Source of the DNA: Megamerina dolium
Taxonomy: Eukaryota > Arthropoda > Insecta > Diptera > Megamerinidae
Reading direction: 5' to 3'
Length of the DNA stretch: 64,000 nt
Assembly (NCBI GenBank): GCA_963854835.1
Contig: OY978527.1
Span: 25,542,057-25,606,056 of the forward strand
Part shown: piece after piece, positions 42,303 to 52,421 of the stretch
How the letters are laid out: every line of letters starts with the position of its first letter
How positions within the stretch are numbered: the stretch's first letter is position 1
Translations under genes and position numbers: made by a program
Notes under the pieces: generated by a model
What the model was told of the DNA's origin: nothing
Database searches by the model: none
Seen by the model: the letters and a program-made list of their open reading frames with translations, nothing else

Positions 42303-42391
42303 AAGTCATATCTAACTAACATTATTTTCATGTAAAACAAGCAAATGAGTATTTTGACCTGGAAGAAATAAATGCTGGTGTCCCGCGAGGA
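42303..42391 (+). pseudogene. Jockey family 3, short middle piece
   Basis: It continues the RT between two insertions: KSYLTNIIF, then EINAGVPRG, the AGVPQGS region, interrupted at ...CCCGCGAGGA by the RTE element. Confidence 0.75.
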
Positions 42392-45265
42392 CTACTGTCT
42401 ATCTGTGTGACTACTGGCTGTCATGTAGTTTGATCTGAGCGCTATGTGATGATACCTTTATTTGTTAATGCGAGGTAGTCATATAGCTTGCTCTGCTTAC
42501 TATGTGATGGCGCTTTCATTATTATTAATGGGGGCCCTCCATGTGGCGACCACCGGGCAACGTCTTCCTGGCACCCGCTGGGAGGCGGCTGAAGTGAGTG
42601 GCGAAAATTTCCTCGGTTAGAGGTTGTGCGTTGGGTTTGGGACCCGCCACATAAAAAAACTTGCCCAGTGAATGATATAAAAATGCCTCGGAAACGGACT
42701 ACGGACTACGACATCTTGTCTCACAGTTCACGCCTGTGAACGAACGGCTGGCCACAATCCGCATTAAGGCAAAATTCTTCAACATCAGCCTTATATGTGC
42801 CCACGCTCCGACGGATGAGAAGGACAATGTGACCAAGGAGAGCTTCTTTCAGCGCCTCGAAGAAGCTTATGATCGCTGCCCCTCCACGATATCAAAATCG
42901 TGCTTGGCGGCTTTAATGCCATGGTGGGCAAGGAAGGTACCTTTGGTCCAACTGTCGGAAAATTCAGCCTCCACCAGAACACCTCCGATAACGGAATGAG
43001 GCTGATCGACTTCGCCGCAGCACGAAACATGGTAATTGGTGGTACCAGATTCCAGCATCTCGACATCCACAAAGCGACATGGCTGTCTCCAGATCATCGT
43101 ACAAGAAACCAAATTGATCATGTGGTGATTGACGGAAGGCATGCTTCCAGTGTGATGGACGTGAAATCGATCCGTGGTGCCAACATCGACTCAGATCACC
43201 ACCTTGCTGCAGCTAAGGTGCGCACACGCTTATGTGTCCCACAGAGAAGTCCCACACAGAGAAAGCTCGACGTCAGTAAGCTGCGATCACCAGAGACAGC
43301 AGATGCATTTTCCACTCGACTATCCGATCTGCTTATGCAGAACACTCTCCAACTTGATAATACATGCGCACGGTGGACACATATATCCCACTCCATGACT
43401 ACTGCTGCCGAGGAGGTAATCGGGTACTATCGGCCTCTGAGGAATAAGTGGTATGAAAGACGCCGCCTACAGAAAAACCCTGCGTGCAGGCGCAACGCGA
43501 GCTGTTAAGGAGCGGTACAGAGAGAAAAGGAGTGCAGAGAGACGTCTTTTCAGGTGCAAGAAGAGGGAGTTGGAACGCGAGTGTGAGGAGATAGAGATGT
43601 GTACCGACAAGAATGAGACTCGAAAATTCTTCGAAAAGATCAAGCGCCTGAGCGGCGGTTTAAATCCCGGAGCCTCTTCTTGTCGTGATGGAAATGGGAA
43701 TCTGGTTACAGATGTCCAGAATGTACCTATGGAGGGAACACTTCTACACGTTACTGAATGGCGATGCTACGAACAATTCCGCCAGTGGAGGAGATTGCCC
43801 GATAACCCCAATTACAGATGATGGTGTTGATGTTCCACCACCCGACTATGACGAGTTTTAAACGGTCATTTTAAGGCTCAAGAACAACAAAGCTGCAGGT
43901 GCTGATGGCCTGCCTGCCGAGTTGTTTAAGACCGGAGGCGATGAGCTGCTCACCCGCATGCACCAGCTCATAAGCAGAATATGGTCGGATGAAAGCATGC
44001 CTGATGATTGGAGGCTCAGTGTTCTATGTCCTGTACATAAAAAAGGAGACCCCACAATTTGCGCCAACTACCGTGGAATCCACCATCGACCAGATTTTCA
44101 CACTGCGCCAAATTCTGGAGAATACCCAAGAAAAACAGATCGACGCACACCACCTATTTGTTGATTATAAAGCCGCTTTCGACAGTCCGGTAAGGGATTA
44201 CCTCTACGCAACAATGTCTGAGTTCGGTATTCCTGCAAAGCTCATTCGACTTTGTAGAATGACACTGCATAACTCCCGTTGTGCAGTGAAAATTGGGAAG
44301 GACCTCTCCGCACCGTTTAATACCGAACGGGGTTTCAGACAAGGTGATTCGTTATCGTGCGACTTCTTCAATCTTATTATGGAGAAAATAATACGAGCTG
44401 CTGATCTACGACATAATGGCACTATCTTCAACAAAAGTGTCATGCTGTTAGCGTATGCCGACGATATTGACATAATCGGCATGAACACGCGAGCAGTCAG
44501 TGCAGCATTCTCAGAGTTGGAAAGAGAGTCTCGTCGGATGGGTACCACGGTGAACGAGGGCAAGACGAAGTATCTTGTAGAGTCCCGGCGTCTTGGACGG
44601 CACGTCACTGTTGACAACTACGCTTTTGAAGTAGTAAGGGACTTTGTCTATCTTGGAACCAGCATTAACAGCAGTAATGACGTCAGCTTGGAGATCATGC
44701 GTAGGATAACTCTTGCTAACAGGTGTTACTTTGGACTGTGTAAGCAATTGAGAAGTCGAGCCCTCTCTCGAAGAACGAAAACTACACTCTTCAAGTCTCT
44801 CATCATGCCTGTCCTAACATATGGCGCTGAAGCCTGGACAATTTCCACCTCGGATGAGCGAATGCTTAGAGTTTTCGAGAGAAAAGTCCTACGCAAGATC
44901 TTTGGACCTATTTGCGTTGGTGGCGAGTACCGAATAAGATACAACCATGAGCTGTACGAGCTGTATGCCGATATTGACATAGTAAAGCGAATCAAAATCC
45001 AGCGGCTGCGCTGGCTAGGTCATGTCGAGCGAATGGAAGAACGCGCTCCAGCTAAGAAGGTGTTATATTCGGAACCCGCTGGAGGACGACGCAGAAGAGG
45101 AAGACCAAACCTCCGGTGGAAAGACCAAGTACTGGAAAACCTGACGACGCTTGGAATTTCTAACTGGCGCCAGCTAGCGAAGAACAGAGATGGCTGGCAA
45201 AGCATGTTATTTTCGGCCTAAATCGATATTCGGTTGTTATGGTCACATAAGTAAGTAAGTAAGTG
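42392..45265 (+). mobile_element. RTE-clade LINE, copy 1 (2.87 kb)
   Basis: It lies between 9-bp target duplications CCGCGAGGA (42,383-42,391 and 45,266-45,274). The 5' UTR (42,392-42,735) contains a repeated GACTACTGG/CTATGTGATG-type segment. The coding part is one ORF2-like frame, and the 3' end is the short tandem tail (TAAG)n at about 45,246-45,265, a hallmark of RTE LINEs, which end in microsatellites instead of poly(A). Confidence 0.92.
42736..45221 (+). pseudogene. RTE ORF2 (endonuclease-RT), copy 1, broken
   Basis: The endonuclease starts NERLATIRIKAKFFNISLIC, has a frameshift near 42,880, then LGGFNAMVGKEGTFGP (GDFNA with catalytic-site Asp changed to Gly), DNGMRLIDFAAARNMVIGGT, KATWLSPDHRTRNQIDHVVI and NIDSDHHL. 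RT follows in pieces: KNNKAAGADGLPAEL, DDWRLSVLCPVHKKGD, then a 114-bp internal deletion at about 44,081, HLFVDYKAAFDSP, GFRQGDSLSCDFFNLI, LAYADDIDII, and the C-terminal KIQRLRWLGHVERM with a GRRRRGRPNLRW stretch. Other lesions are a 5-bp loss near 43,722 and a TAA at 43,858. The end is open for 410 codons to 45,221. Confidence 0.9.
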
Positions 45266-45530
45266 CCGCGAGGAAGTATTCTCGGGCCCATCTTATATAT
45301 GTAACTTGGTCGCCAGTTTTGCTAATGATATACCCATCCTTGCAAATGGAAAAATCGCTGAGTAAACGGCAGCTAAATTACTAATTTCAATAAACGTGAT
45401 AGAAGAATGGACGAGGACTTAGCGCATAAAATTGAATAACATTAAATCAGTCCATGTGAATTTCACAAATAAAAAGGATAATTATCATCCAATAATGTTG
45501 CTAGGTGTAATAAATATAAATATTGAAATG
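45266..45530 (+). pseudogene. Jockey family 3, last recognisable piece
   Basis: After the RTE insertion the RT continues: PRGSILGPILYM, then in other frames FANDIPILANGKIAE (FADDTAI region) and VIEEWTRT then KLNNIKSVHVNFTNKKDN, matching the Jockey palm/thumb (LEIWLAKWRIKVNESKSVHV in family 1). Homology fades at about 45,530. Confidence 0.75.
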
Positions 45531-46298
45531 TGATATTGATTCTTTTTGGGTGATGTGTTGAGGTGCACCATCATCAAAAACCACAATTAAAACAACAAGA
45601 AAAAACGGTAATAGTAAAAATGAATGTGTAGAAAAGATATTGTTTCAATTGAATAACCCTTATTCATAGCGATATTTGGGATCGTGATGTTTTGGATTCG
45701 TCCCGTGTATCACCCACCCAACCTATAGCTTCTTTCGTGGGTCTAATTTCTTTTGACCCACGGAGCCTTGAGATTATTTTTCAAACGTAAGCACAACGAA
45801 GTATTCTTGCGCATACATACTACCAAAAAAATAAACTCGTTTGAATTACTCACCCATATTTCCTACGTCGAAAGGCCCTTCATCGGAGATGGTATAGATA
45901 TTTCTATAGTAGTTATTTATTTAATGTAATTTAGATACGATTGCAAAAAAAAAAAAAATTAAGGTAAGGTCACTTTTGATTGTAAATATATTCTTTCTGA
46001 AATTTTTGTTATTGTTGTAATATTACAGTTTCTTATCGTTTATGTTTTTATCATTTATATAATATATATGTAATATGTACCGAAAAAAAATTTTTTCTTA
46101 GCGGTTTAATTTTAACCCTTTCTGCACTTCCAGTCTTCCAATATTTATGCTATGCGTAGACTATTTCATGTAAATCTACGTTTTTGTTACTGTACTTTTA
46201 TATGTACTCTTGTGATTTAAAAAAGATCACTATCAATTTTATACTATGTATATATTTTTTTCTTTTTGTTTTTGTTATAAGCAAATCTTTTTAATGTA
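45531..46298. other. AT-rich DNA, nothing recognised
   Basis: About 770 bp without ORF or repeat match. It may contain the decayed 3' end of the family 3 Jockey. Confidence 0.5.
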
Positions 46299-47946
46299 CA
46301 GTGGCTCCCAGCTTATTTCGTACAGTGACAGTTTAAAAATTGCTGCAGTCGTAATTCCTAATATAGCAAAAATTTGAACAAAATATAAATGCCATTTTTG
46401 AAAGGAAGGTTTGTTTTTTATTTTCCAAAATTTACTTTTTCAAAATTTTAGTGTTTGACACTATAAAAAAATAAAATAAGAAAAAAATAGGAAAATTCAT
46501 GTCACAGCTTATTTCGTACAGTCTCTTTAAGTTCAAACTAAAAACAAAGTAAGTTGATTTTAATATTTAGTATGACATCCCTTAGCGTTAATGACAGCCT
46601 GGAGTCTACTTGGCATTGAATCCACCAATTTTTGAGTGATGTCTGGTGTGATTTTTTTCCATTCCTCCATCAGTACCTTCTTTAGGTCTTGCTTATTAGA
46701 AATCTTGTGTGTTCTTATTTTATTGTCCAAAATAGACTAAAGATTTTCAATCACATTCATGTCAGGTGACTGTGGTGGTGGAGACATCAAGTGTGAGCAG
46801 TTCAAATAAGCCAAGATTGCACAATCCCAGATTTATGTTTTGGGTCATTATCTTGGTAATACCGAAATTCTTCCCGCAAACCCAATTTGTCTGCACTTTG
46901 AAGTAAATTGTTTTTCAGAATCTCGAGGTACTTCATTTTGTCCATTGTTCCCTCAATAAAAACCAATTCACCTACTCCGGCTGCTGACATACAGGCCCAA
47001 ACCATCACGCTACCGCCACCATGCTTCACTGTGGGCTTAAGGTTCTCCTTGTTTAGCTCGGTATTCGCTTTACGCCAAACATATGACATTCCGTCCGAGC
47101 CAAAAATATTAAACTTAGACTCATCCGCGAAAATAACGGTATTCCAGAACGCAGGAGTATTAATAATATGCTCTTTGGCGAAGTCAAGTCGGCGTTGTAT
47201 ATTCATTTTCGAAATGAATGGTTTCTTTCGGGCTACTCGACCGTTCAAGTCATGATTGCGCAGCACACGTCGGACAGTTTCAGCACTGGATGATTTTCCT
47301 ATTTCACGCTGAACCTCTGCAGCCAACTTCGGAGCGGATAACTTTGGATTTTTCTTAATTTTTCGTACAATATAACGCTCGTCTGATGCGTTGAAAATCT
47401 TATTAGGTGCTTCTCTGCCCTTGTTCTCCAACCGATTTTCGCGAACGATGCGTTGAATGATGTATTGGACAGTTGAGGCACTTAAATTTGTCATTTCAGC
47501 AATTTTTCGCACACTCTGACCTTTCCTAAAATGGTTAATTACCAGTTTACGCTGTTCCATCGTTGTACGATGACCCATAAAGCTAAATGTTTAATTTACA
47601 GCACTTTAACTATTTAAAATAATAATAATAAAAATTGTTATAATAGTTAAAAAGGTCCAAAAACTCATACAATTCAAAAAAACTTTGTAACTGCGCGGCA
47701 GAATGAAACTTACTTACATTGAAGTTTGTGTACGAAATAAGATGTGAGCTGAAAATCAGCTGATCAATAGTTTTTCTCTCTTGCATAACAAAAAGAAAAA
47801 TTTTTGGGGTTCCCCGTTTTCTTATTAGGTTTACTAAACACATACACAGACATCTACATTCAAAACTTATCGATAAGTTTTTTAGTTTCGATGTTACAGC
47901 CATGTACATAAAAATATATACACTGTACGAAATAAGCTGTGAGCCA

Positions 47947-47949
<3 letters not shown>
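46299..47949 (-). mobile_element. Tc1-like transposon (family Tc1-A), copy 3, complete
   Basis: 1,651 bp with the same TIRs and IR/DR ends as copy 2, flanked by TA at 46,297-46,298 and 47,950-47,951. It differs from copy 2 at only a few bases. Its right side abuts a (TA)n tract that leads into the Tc3-like element. Confidence 0.95.
46560..47578 (-). pseudogene. Tc1-A transposase, copy 3, broken
   Basis: Same 258-codon open part as copy 2, with a few substitutions: RIVREN for RFVREN, NASDE for NVSDE, ETVRR for EIVRR, GLREEF for GLWEEF. Motifs HGGGSVMVWACMSAAG, FADESKFNIFGSDG and YYQDNDPKHKSG are kept. It has the same frame break after VQSWLI and the same TAG after VIENL. Shared lesions point to a common defective parent copied by transposase from elsewhere. 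Confidence 0.9.
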
Positions 47950-48191
<242 letters not shown>

Positions 48192-48378
48192 CTACGGAGC
48201 ATAACGCAGTCTAAATTTGTCCATATTTTTATTATTTACAATGTAAAATACCGTTAGTATTCCACGAAATAATAGAATTTAGAGAGAAGATGATGTATAA
48301 ACAAAAAATAGCAGCAACCAATCACAGTAAGTACCGTTATTTTCTTTTGATGGAATTCAGCCGGAGCGTAACTATAAA

Positions 48379-50176
48379 GAAATGTGTACCGACAAGAATG
48401 AGACTCGAAAATTCTTCGAAAAGATCAAGCGCCTGAGTGGAGGTTTAAATCCCGGAGCCTCTTCTTGTCGTGATGGAAATGGGAATCTGGTTACGGATGT
48501 CCAGAGTGTACTGAGCCTATGGAGGGAACACTTCTCCACGTTACTGAATGGCGATGCTACGAACAATTCCGCCAGTGGAGGAGAATGCCCGATAACCCCA
48601 ATTACAGATGATGGTGTTGATGTTCCACCACCCGACTATGACGAGGTTGAAACGGCCATTTTAAGGCTGAAGAACAACAAAGCTGCAGGTGCTGATGGCC
48701 TGCCTGCCGAGTTGTTTAAGACCGGAGGCGATGAGCTGCTCACCCGCATGCACCAGCTCATAAGCAGAATATGGTCGGATGAAAGCATGCCTGATGATTG
48801 GAGGCTCAGTGTTCTCTGTCCTGTACATAAAAAAGGAGACCCCACAATTTGCGCCAACTACCGTGGAATAAGTCTCCTGAGCATCGCGTACAAGGTTCTA
48901 TCGAGCGTACTGTGTGAAAGGTTGAAGCCTATGCTCAGCAACCTGATTGGACCTTATCAGTGTGGCTTCAGACCTGGTAAATCCACCATCGACCAGATTT
49001 TCACACTGCGCCAAATCCTGGAGAAGACCCAAGAAAAACAGATCGACACACACCACCTATTTGTTGATTATAAAGCCGCTCTCGACAGTCCGGTAAGGGA
49101 TTACCTCTACGCAACAATGTCTGAGTTCGGTATTCCTGCAAAGCTCATTCGACTTTGTAGAATGACACTGCATAACTCCCGTTGTGCAGTGAAAATTGGG
49201 AAGGACCTCTCCGCACCGTTTAATACCGAACGGGGTTTCAGACAAGGTGATTCGTTATCGTGCGACTTCTTCAATCTTATTATGGAGAAAATAATACGAG
49301 CTGCTGATCTACGACATAATGGCACTATCTTCAACAAAAGTGTCATGCTGTTAGCGTATGCCGACGATATTGACATAATCGGCATGAACACGCGAGCAGT
49401 CAGTGCAGCATTCTCAGAGTTGGAAAGAGAGTCGCGTCGGATGGGTCTCACGGTGAACGAGGGCAAGACGAAGTATCTAGTGTCAACAAACAAAGAGTCC
49501 CGGCGTCTTGGACAGCACGTCACTGTTGACAACTACGCTTTTGAAGTAGTAAGGGACTTTGTCTATCTTGGAACCAGCATTAACAGCAGTAATGACGTCA
49601 GCTTGGAGATCATGCGTAGGATAACTCTTGCTAACAGGTGTTACTTTGGGCTGAGTAAGCAATTGAGAAGTCGAGCCCTCTCTCGAAGAACGAAAACTAC
49701 ACTCTACAAGTCTCTCATCATGCCTGTCCTAACATATGGCGCTGAAGCCTGGACAATTTCCACCTCGGATGAGCGAATACTTGGAGTTTTCGAGAGAAAA
49801 GTCCTACGCAAGATCTTTGGACCTATTTGCGTTGGTGGCGAGTACCGAATAAGGTACAACCATGAGCTGTACGAGCTGTATGCCGATATTGACATAGTAA
49901 AGCGCATCAAAATCCAGCGGCTGCGCTGGCTAGGTCATGTCGAGCGAATGGAAGAACACGCTCCAGCTAAGAAGGTGTTATATTCGGAACCCGCTGGAGG
50001 ACGACGCAAAAGAGGAAGACCAAACCTCCGGTGGAAAGACCAAGTACTGGAGAACCTGACGGCGCTTGGAATTTCTAACTGGCGCCAGCTAGCGAAGAAC
50101 AGAGATGGCTGGCGAAGATTGTTATTTTCGGCCTAAATCGATATTCGGTTGTTATGGCCACATAAGTAAGTAAGTA
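48379..50176 (+). mobile_element. RTE-clade LINE, copy 2, 5'-truncated (1.8 kb)
   Basis: Flanked by the 11-bp repeat GTAACTATAAA (48,368-48,378 and 50,177-50,187), which is part of the Tc3-like inner repeat. It begins inside the coding region and ends in GGCCACATAAGTAAGTAAGTA, the (TAAG)n tail. It is closely similar to 43,596-45,265 but without the internal deletions. Confidence 0.93.
48382..50136 (+). CDS. RTE reverse transcriptase, 584-aa open fragment
   Basis: An uninterrupted RT domain and C-terminus of an RTE ORF2; the endonuclease is absent through 5' truncation, so the ATG used is only the first Met in the fragment. RT motifs: LKNNKAAGADGLPAELFK, DDWRLSVLCPVHKKGD, YRGISLLSIAYKVLSSVL, YQCGFRPGKSTIDQIFTL, HLFVDYKAALDSP (usual AFD is ALD here), GFRQGDSLSCDFFNLIMEK and LAYADDIDIIG (about residue 325). 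A C-terminal basic/Trp segment RLRWLGHVERM then RGRPNLRW follows. It can no longer nick DNA; the long frame reflects recent insertion, not likely function. Confidence 0.92.
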   Translation: MCTDKNETRKFFEKIKRLSGGLNPGASSCRDGNGNLVTDVQSVLSLWREHFSTLLNGDATNNSASGGECPITPITDDGVDVPPPDYDEVETAILRLKNNKAAGADGLPAELFKTGGDELLTRMHQLISRIWSDESMPDDWRLSVLCPVHKKGDPTICANYRGISLLSIAYKVLSSVLCERLKPMLSNLIGPYQCGFRPGKSTIDQIFTLRQILEKTQEKQIDTHHLFVDYKAALDSPVRDYLYATMSEFGIPAKLIRLCRMTLHNSRCAVKIGKDLSAPFNTERGFRQGDSLSCDFFNLIMEKIIRAADLRHNGTIFNKSVMLLAYADDIDIIGMNTRAVSAAFSELERESRRMGLTVNEGKTKYLVSTNKESRRLGQHVTVDNYAFEVVRDFVYLGTSINSSNDVSLEIMRRITLANRCYFGLSKQLRSRALSRRTKTTLYKSLIMPVLTYGAEAWTISTSDERILGVFERKVLRKIFGPICVGGEYRIRYNHELYELYADIDIVKRIKIQRLRWLGHVERMEEHAPAKKVLYSEPAGGRRKRGRPNLRWKDQVLENLTALGISNWRQLAKNRDGWRRLLFSA

Positions 50177-50290
50177 GTAACTATAAACGCATTAAGTAAA
50201 TTATAATTAGTATGATTTATCATCTATTGATAATAAGATCAATTTATGGGTAATTTATTTAAACGTTGTTCCTGATACCGACGCATTAAA

Positions 50291-51249
50291 ATGCCTCGAG
50301 GTAAAGGTTTGTCTGACACTGAAAAAGGAAAAATTCTTGCTTATTTTGAAGAAGACTATAGCAAGCGTGCAATTGCTGAAAAGCTGAAGCGGTCTGACGC
50401 TGTTGTTCGGAATTTTTCACGTAATCCTGAGGAATATGGAAAAAGAAAACAGGTGGACCCAAAAGCAAGCTGTCAGACCGAAATAGCGTTGCATTATTAA
50501 AAGTGCAAGCAATTCGATGAAGACCGCTGCACAAATCGCCTATGATTGCGGACTAAATGTGTCTAAATGGACTGTTCACAGAGTACTCAGATCCTCTGGG
50601 CGTATTTGTCGCCAAAAATTGAAATCGGCACCTCGTCTATTAGCACGCCACAAAGTAGCAAGACTTGAATTTGCCCGAAAAAATATGCAAACAAACTTCG
50701 CCAAGGTCATTTTTTCTGATGAGAAAAAATGGAACTTGGATGGTCCAGATGGTTTTGACACATATTGGCGTGATTTACGAAAGGATCCCCAATTTTTTTC
50801 CAAACGTAATTTTGGTGGAGGCAGTTTAATGGTTTGGGGAGCTTTTTGTGCTGACGGAATGTTGGAACTGGCGTTCCCCAGCACTCACTGAACTCGAGGA
50901 ATACATCGATGTATTACGAATGAATTTATTGCCATTCATACGAAGAAAAAGTGCTGAATATTGGGTTTTCCAGCAAGATAACGCAAGAATTCATGTTAGT
51001 CGCGCGACTAATTCTTGGTTTAATGACAATAGCATTCAAGTTATGACATGGCCAGCTTGTTCTCCAGACCTTAACCCCATAGAACATATTTGGGGACTCC
51101 TAGCAAGAGATGTTTATAAAGAAAACCGGCAGAATGATAACATTCAGCAATTAAAAATTGCTGTTATTGAAGCCTAGGATAATTTCGATAAAAATACAAT
51201 ATCAAACTTAATAAATAGTATGCCAAACAAATTTAGACTGCGTTTATAG
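50291..51249 (+). pseudogene. Tc3-like transposase, frameshifted
   Basis: It starts MPRGKGLSDTEKGKILAYF, the Tc3-type N-terminus with helix-turn-helix (KRAIAEKLKRSDAVVRNF). A frameshift or short loss lies near 50,490-50,515. The next frame has the second lobe (KTAAQIAYDCGLNVSKWTVH) and the catalytic start FARKNMQTNFAKVIFSDEKKW (first Asp), LDGPDGFDTYWRDLRKDP and NFGGGSLMVWGAFC. A shift near 50,870 leads to FQQDNARIHVSR (second Asp) and SPDLNPIEHIWGLL (Glu, DD34E spacing). A TAG at 51,176 precedes the end [11 protein letters not shown], whose stop at 51,249 lies in the right TIR. Confidence 0.85.
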
Positions 51250-51261
51250 TTATGCTCCGTA

Positions 51262-51475
<214 letters not shown>

Positions 51476-51480
<5 letters not shown>

Positions 51481-51826
51481 GGTCACCCTAATATCATCAG
51501 CGCCACAGAGACACATACTCAGATATATACATCTAATGTACTTCTCATTTTTACTCTTTTTATTTTCGCTACTCATACATGCATACACACAAACACGTAA
51601 TATTGAGTAATAATAACTCTACTCAATTTTGCGTGCCTGTGTTCTTAGCTGCATACACATCTCATGAACTCGAATAAATCAGTGTACAATTATCAGTTGT
51701 TAGAAACACATCCCCTTTTCATTTTTCTCGCCGTGTGATCAGTTGACGTACAACTTCCGACACTACATTTGCGTACCCCCACTTCCCTCGTTTCGTGCTA
51801 GTTAGGAAAAAGCTCCTGACTCTACA
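51476..51826 (+). repeat. BEL/Pao 5' LTR
   Basis: TGTTGGGTCACC...GACTCTACA, 351 bp, with TG/CA ends. It contains AATAAA (in CTCGAATAAATCAGTG), a likely polyadenylation signal. It differs from the 3' LTR at one position (GCGTGCCTG versus GCGTGTCTG). Confidence 0.97.
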
Positions 51827-51830
51827 TTTT

Positions 51831-51848
51831 TGGCGCCCAACGTGGGGC
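51831..51848 (+). promoter_or_regulatory. Primer-binding site, tRNA-Lys(CTT)-type
   Basis: TGGCGCCCAACGTGGGGC begins 4 bases after the LTR. It is the exact complement of the 3' end of insect tRNA-Lys(CUU) (GCCCCACGUUGGGCG plus CCA), as I recall that tRNA. Minus-strand DNA synthesis would start here. Confidence 0.85.
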
Positions 51849-52421
51849 ACGTACGCAAATCGCTGATCATCACCATTATCGTTGGAAATCAAATAGCTGC
51901 AATAACCCATGCAAATCATCGCAAATTGCAGGCGTTAACGTAGCTACACCAACTGCAACCAGTGTGCAGATCATTGCAATTTTATAAAAAAATTGACATA
52001 TCGTCGGTCGACAGGCCTTCACATCGGTCCTGCTCATCCATCGCCTTCGTAACATTGCATTTCCAGCGGATCTCGTCGAAAATATAAATACATAAATTAC
52101 GGTTCGAAAATCGTAATTCGCATAACTGTACTTCCAAGCACACCTGTTCGCCACTGCGGTCCTAGCATACATATATACATCAGGCCAAAAGTAACGTTAC
52201 TCTGGTTTCGCTACAGTTATTCGACATTGCTGCCTACGCCAGCGTAACTAGCTTCAGTTACTTCGTCGCTCGTTACCCAGCAGTCAACGTTACAGTTTAC
52301 GTCGTCGCTCGCGACTGCACAACCCAGCAGTCAAATTTATAATTTTCGTCGTCTCAACATTTGTTTAACCCAGCGGTCAACGTTGTAGTCACTCGGGTTA
52401 TATATCACGTCACAAGTCACT
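51849..52421 (+). other. BEL/Pao untranslated leader
   Basis: About 570 bp between primer site and gag. It includes a repeated motif ACCCAGC(A/G)GTCAACGTT with GTCGTCGCTC at about 52,275-52,385 (three to four rough copies). It would hold packaging signals; no ORF is seen. Confidence 0.7.
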
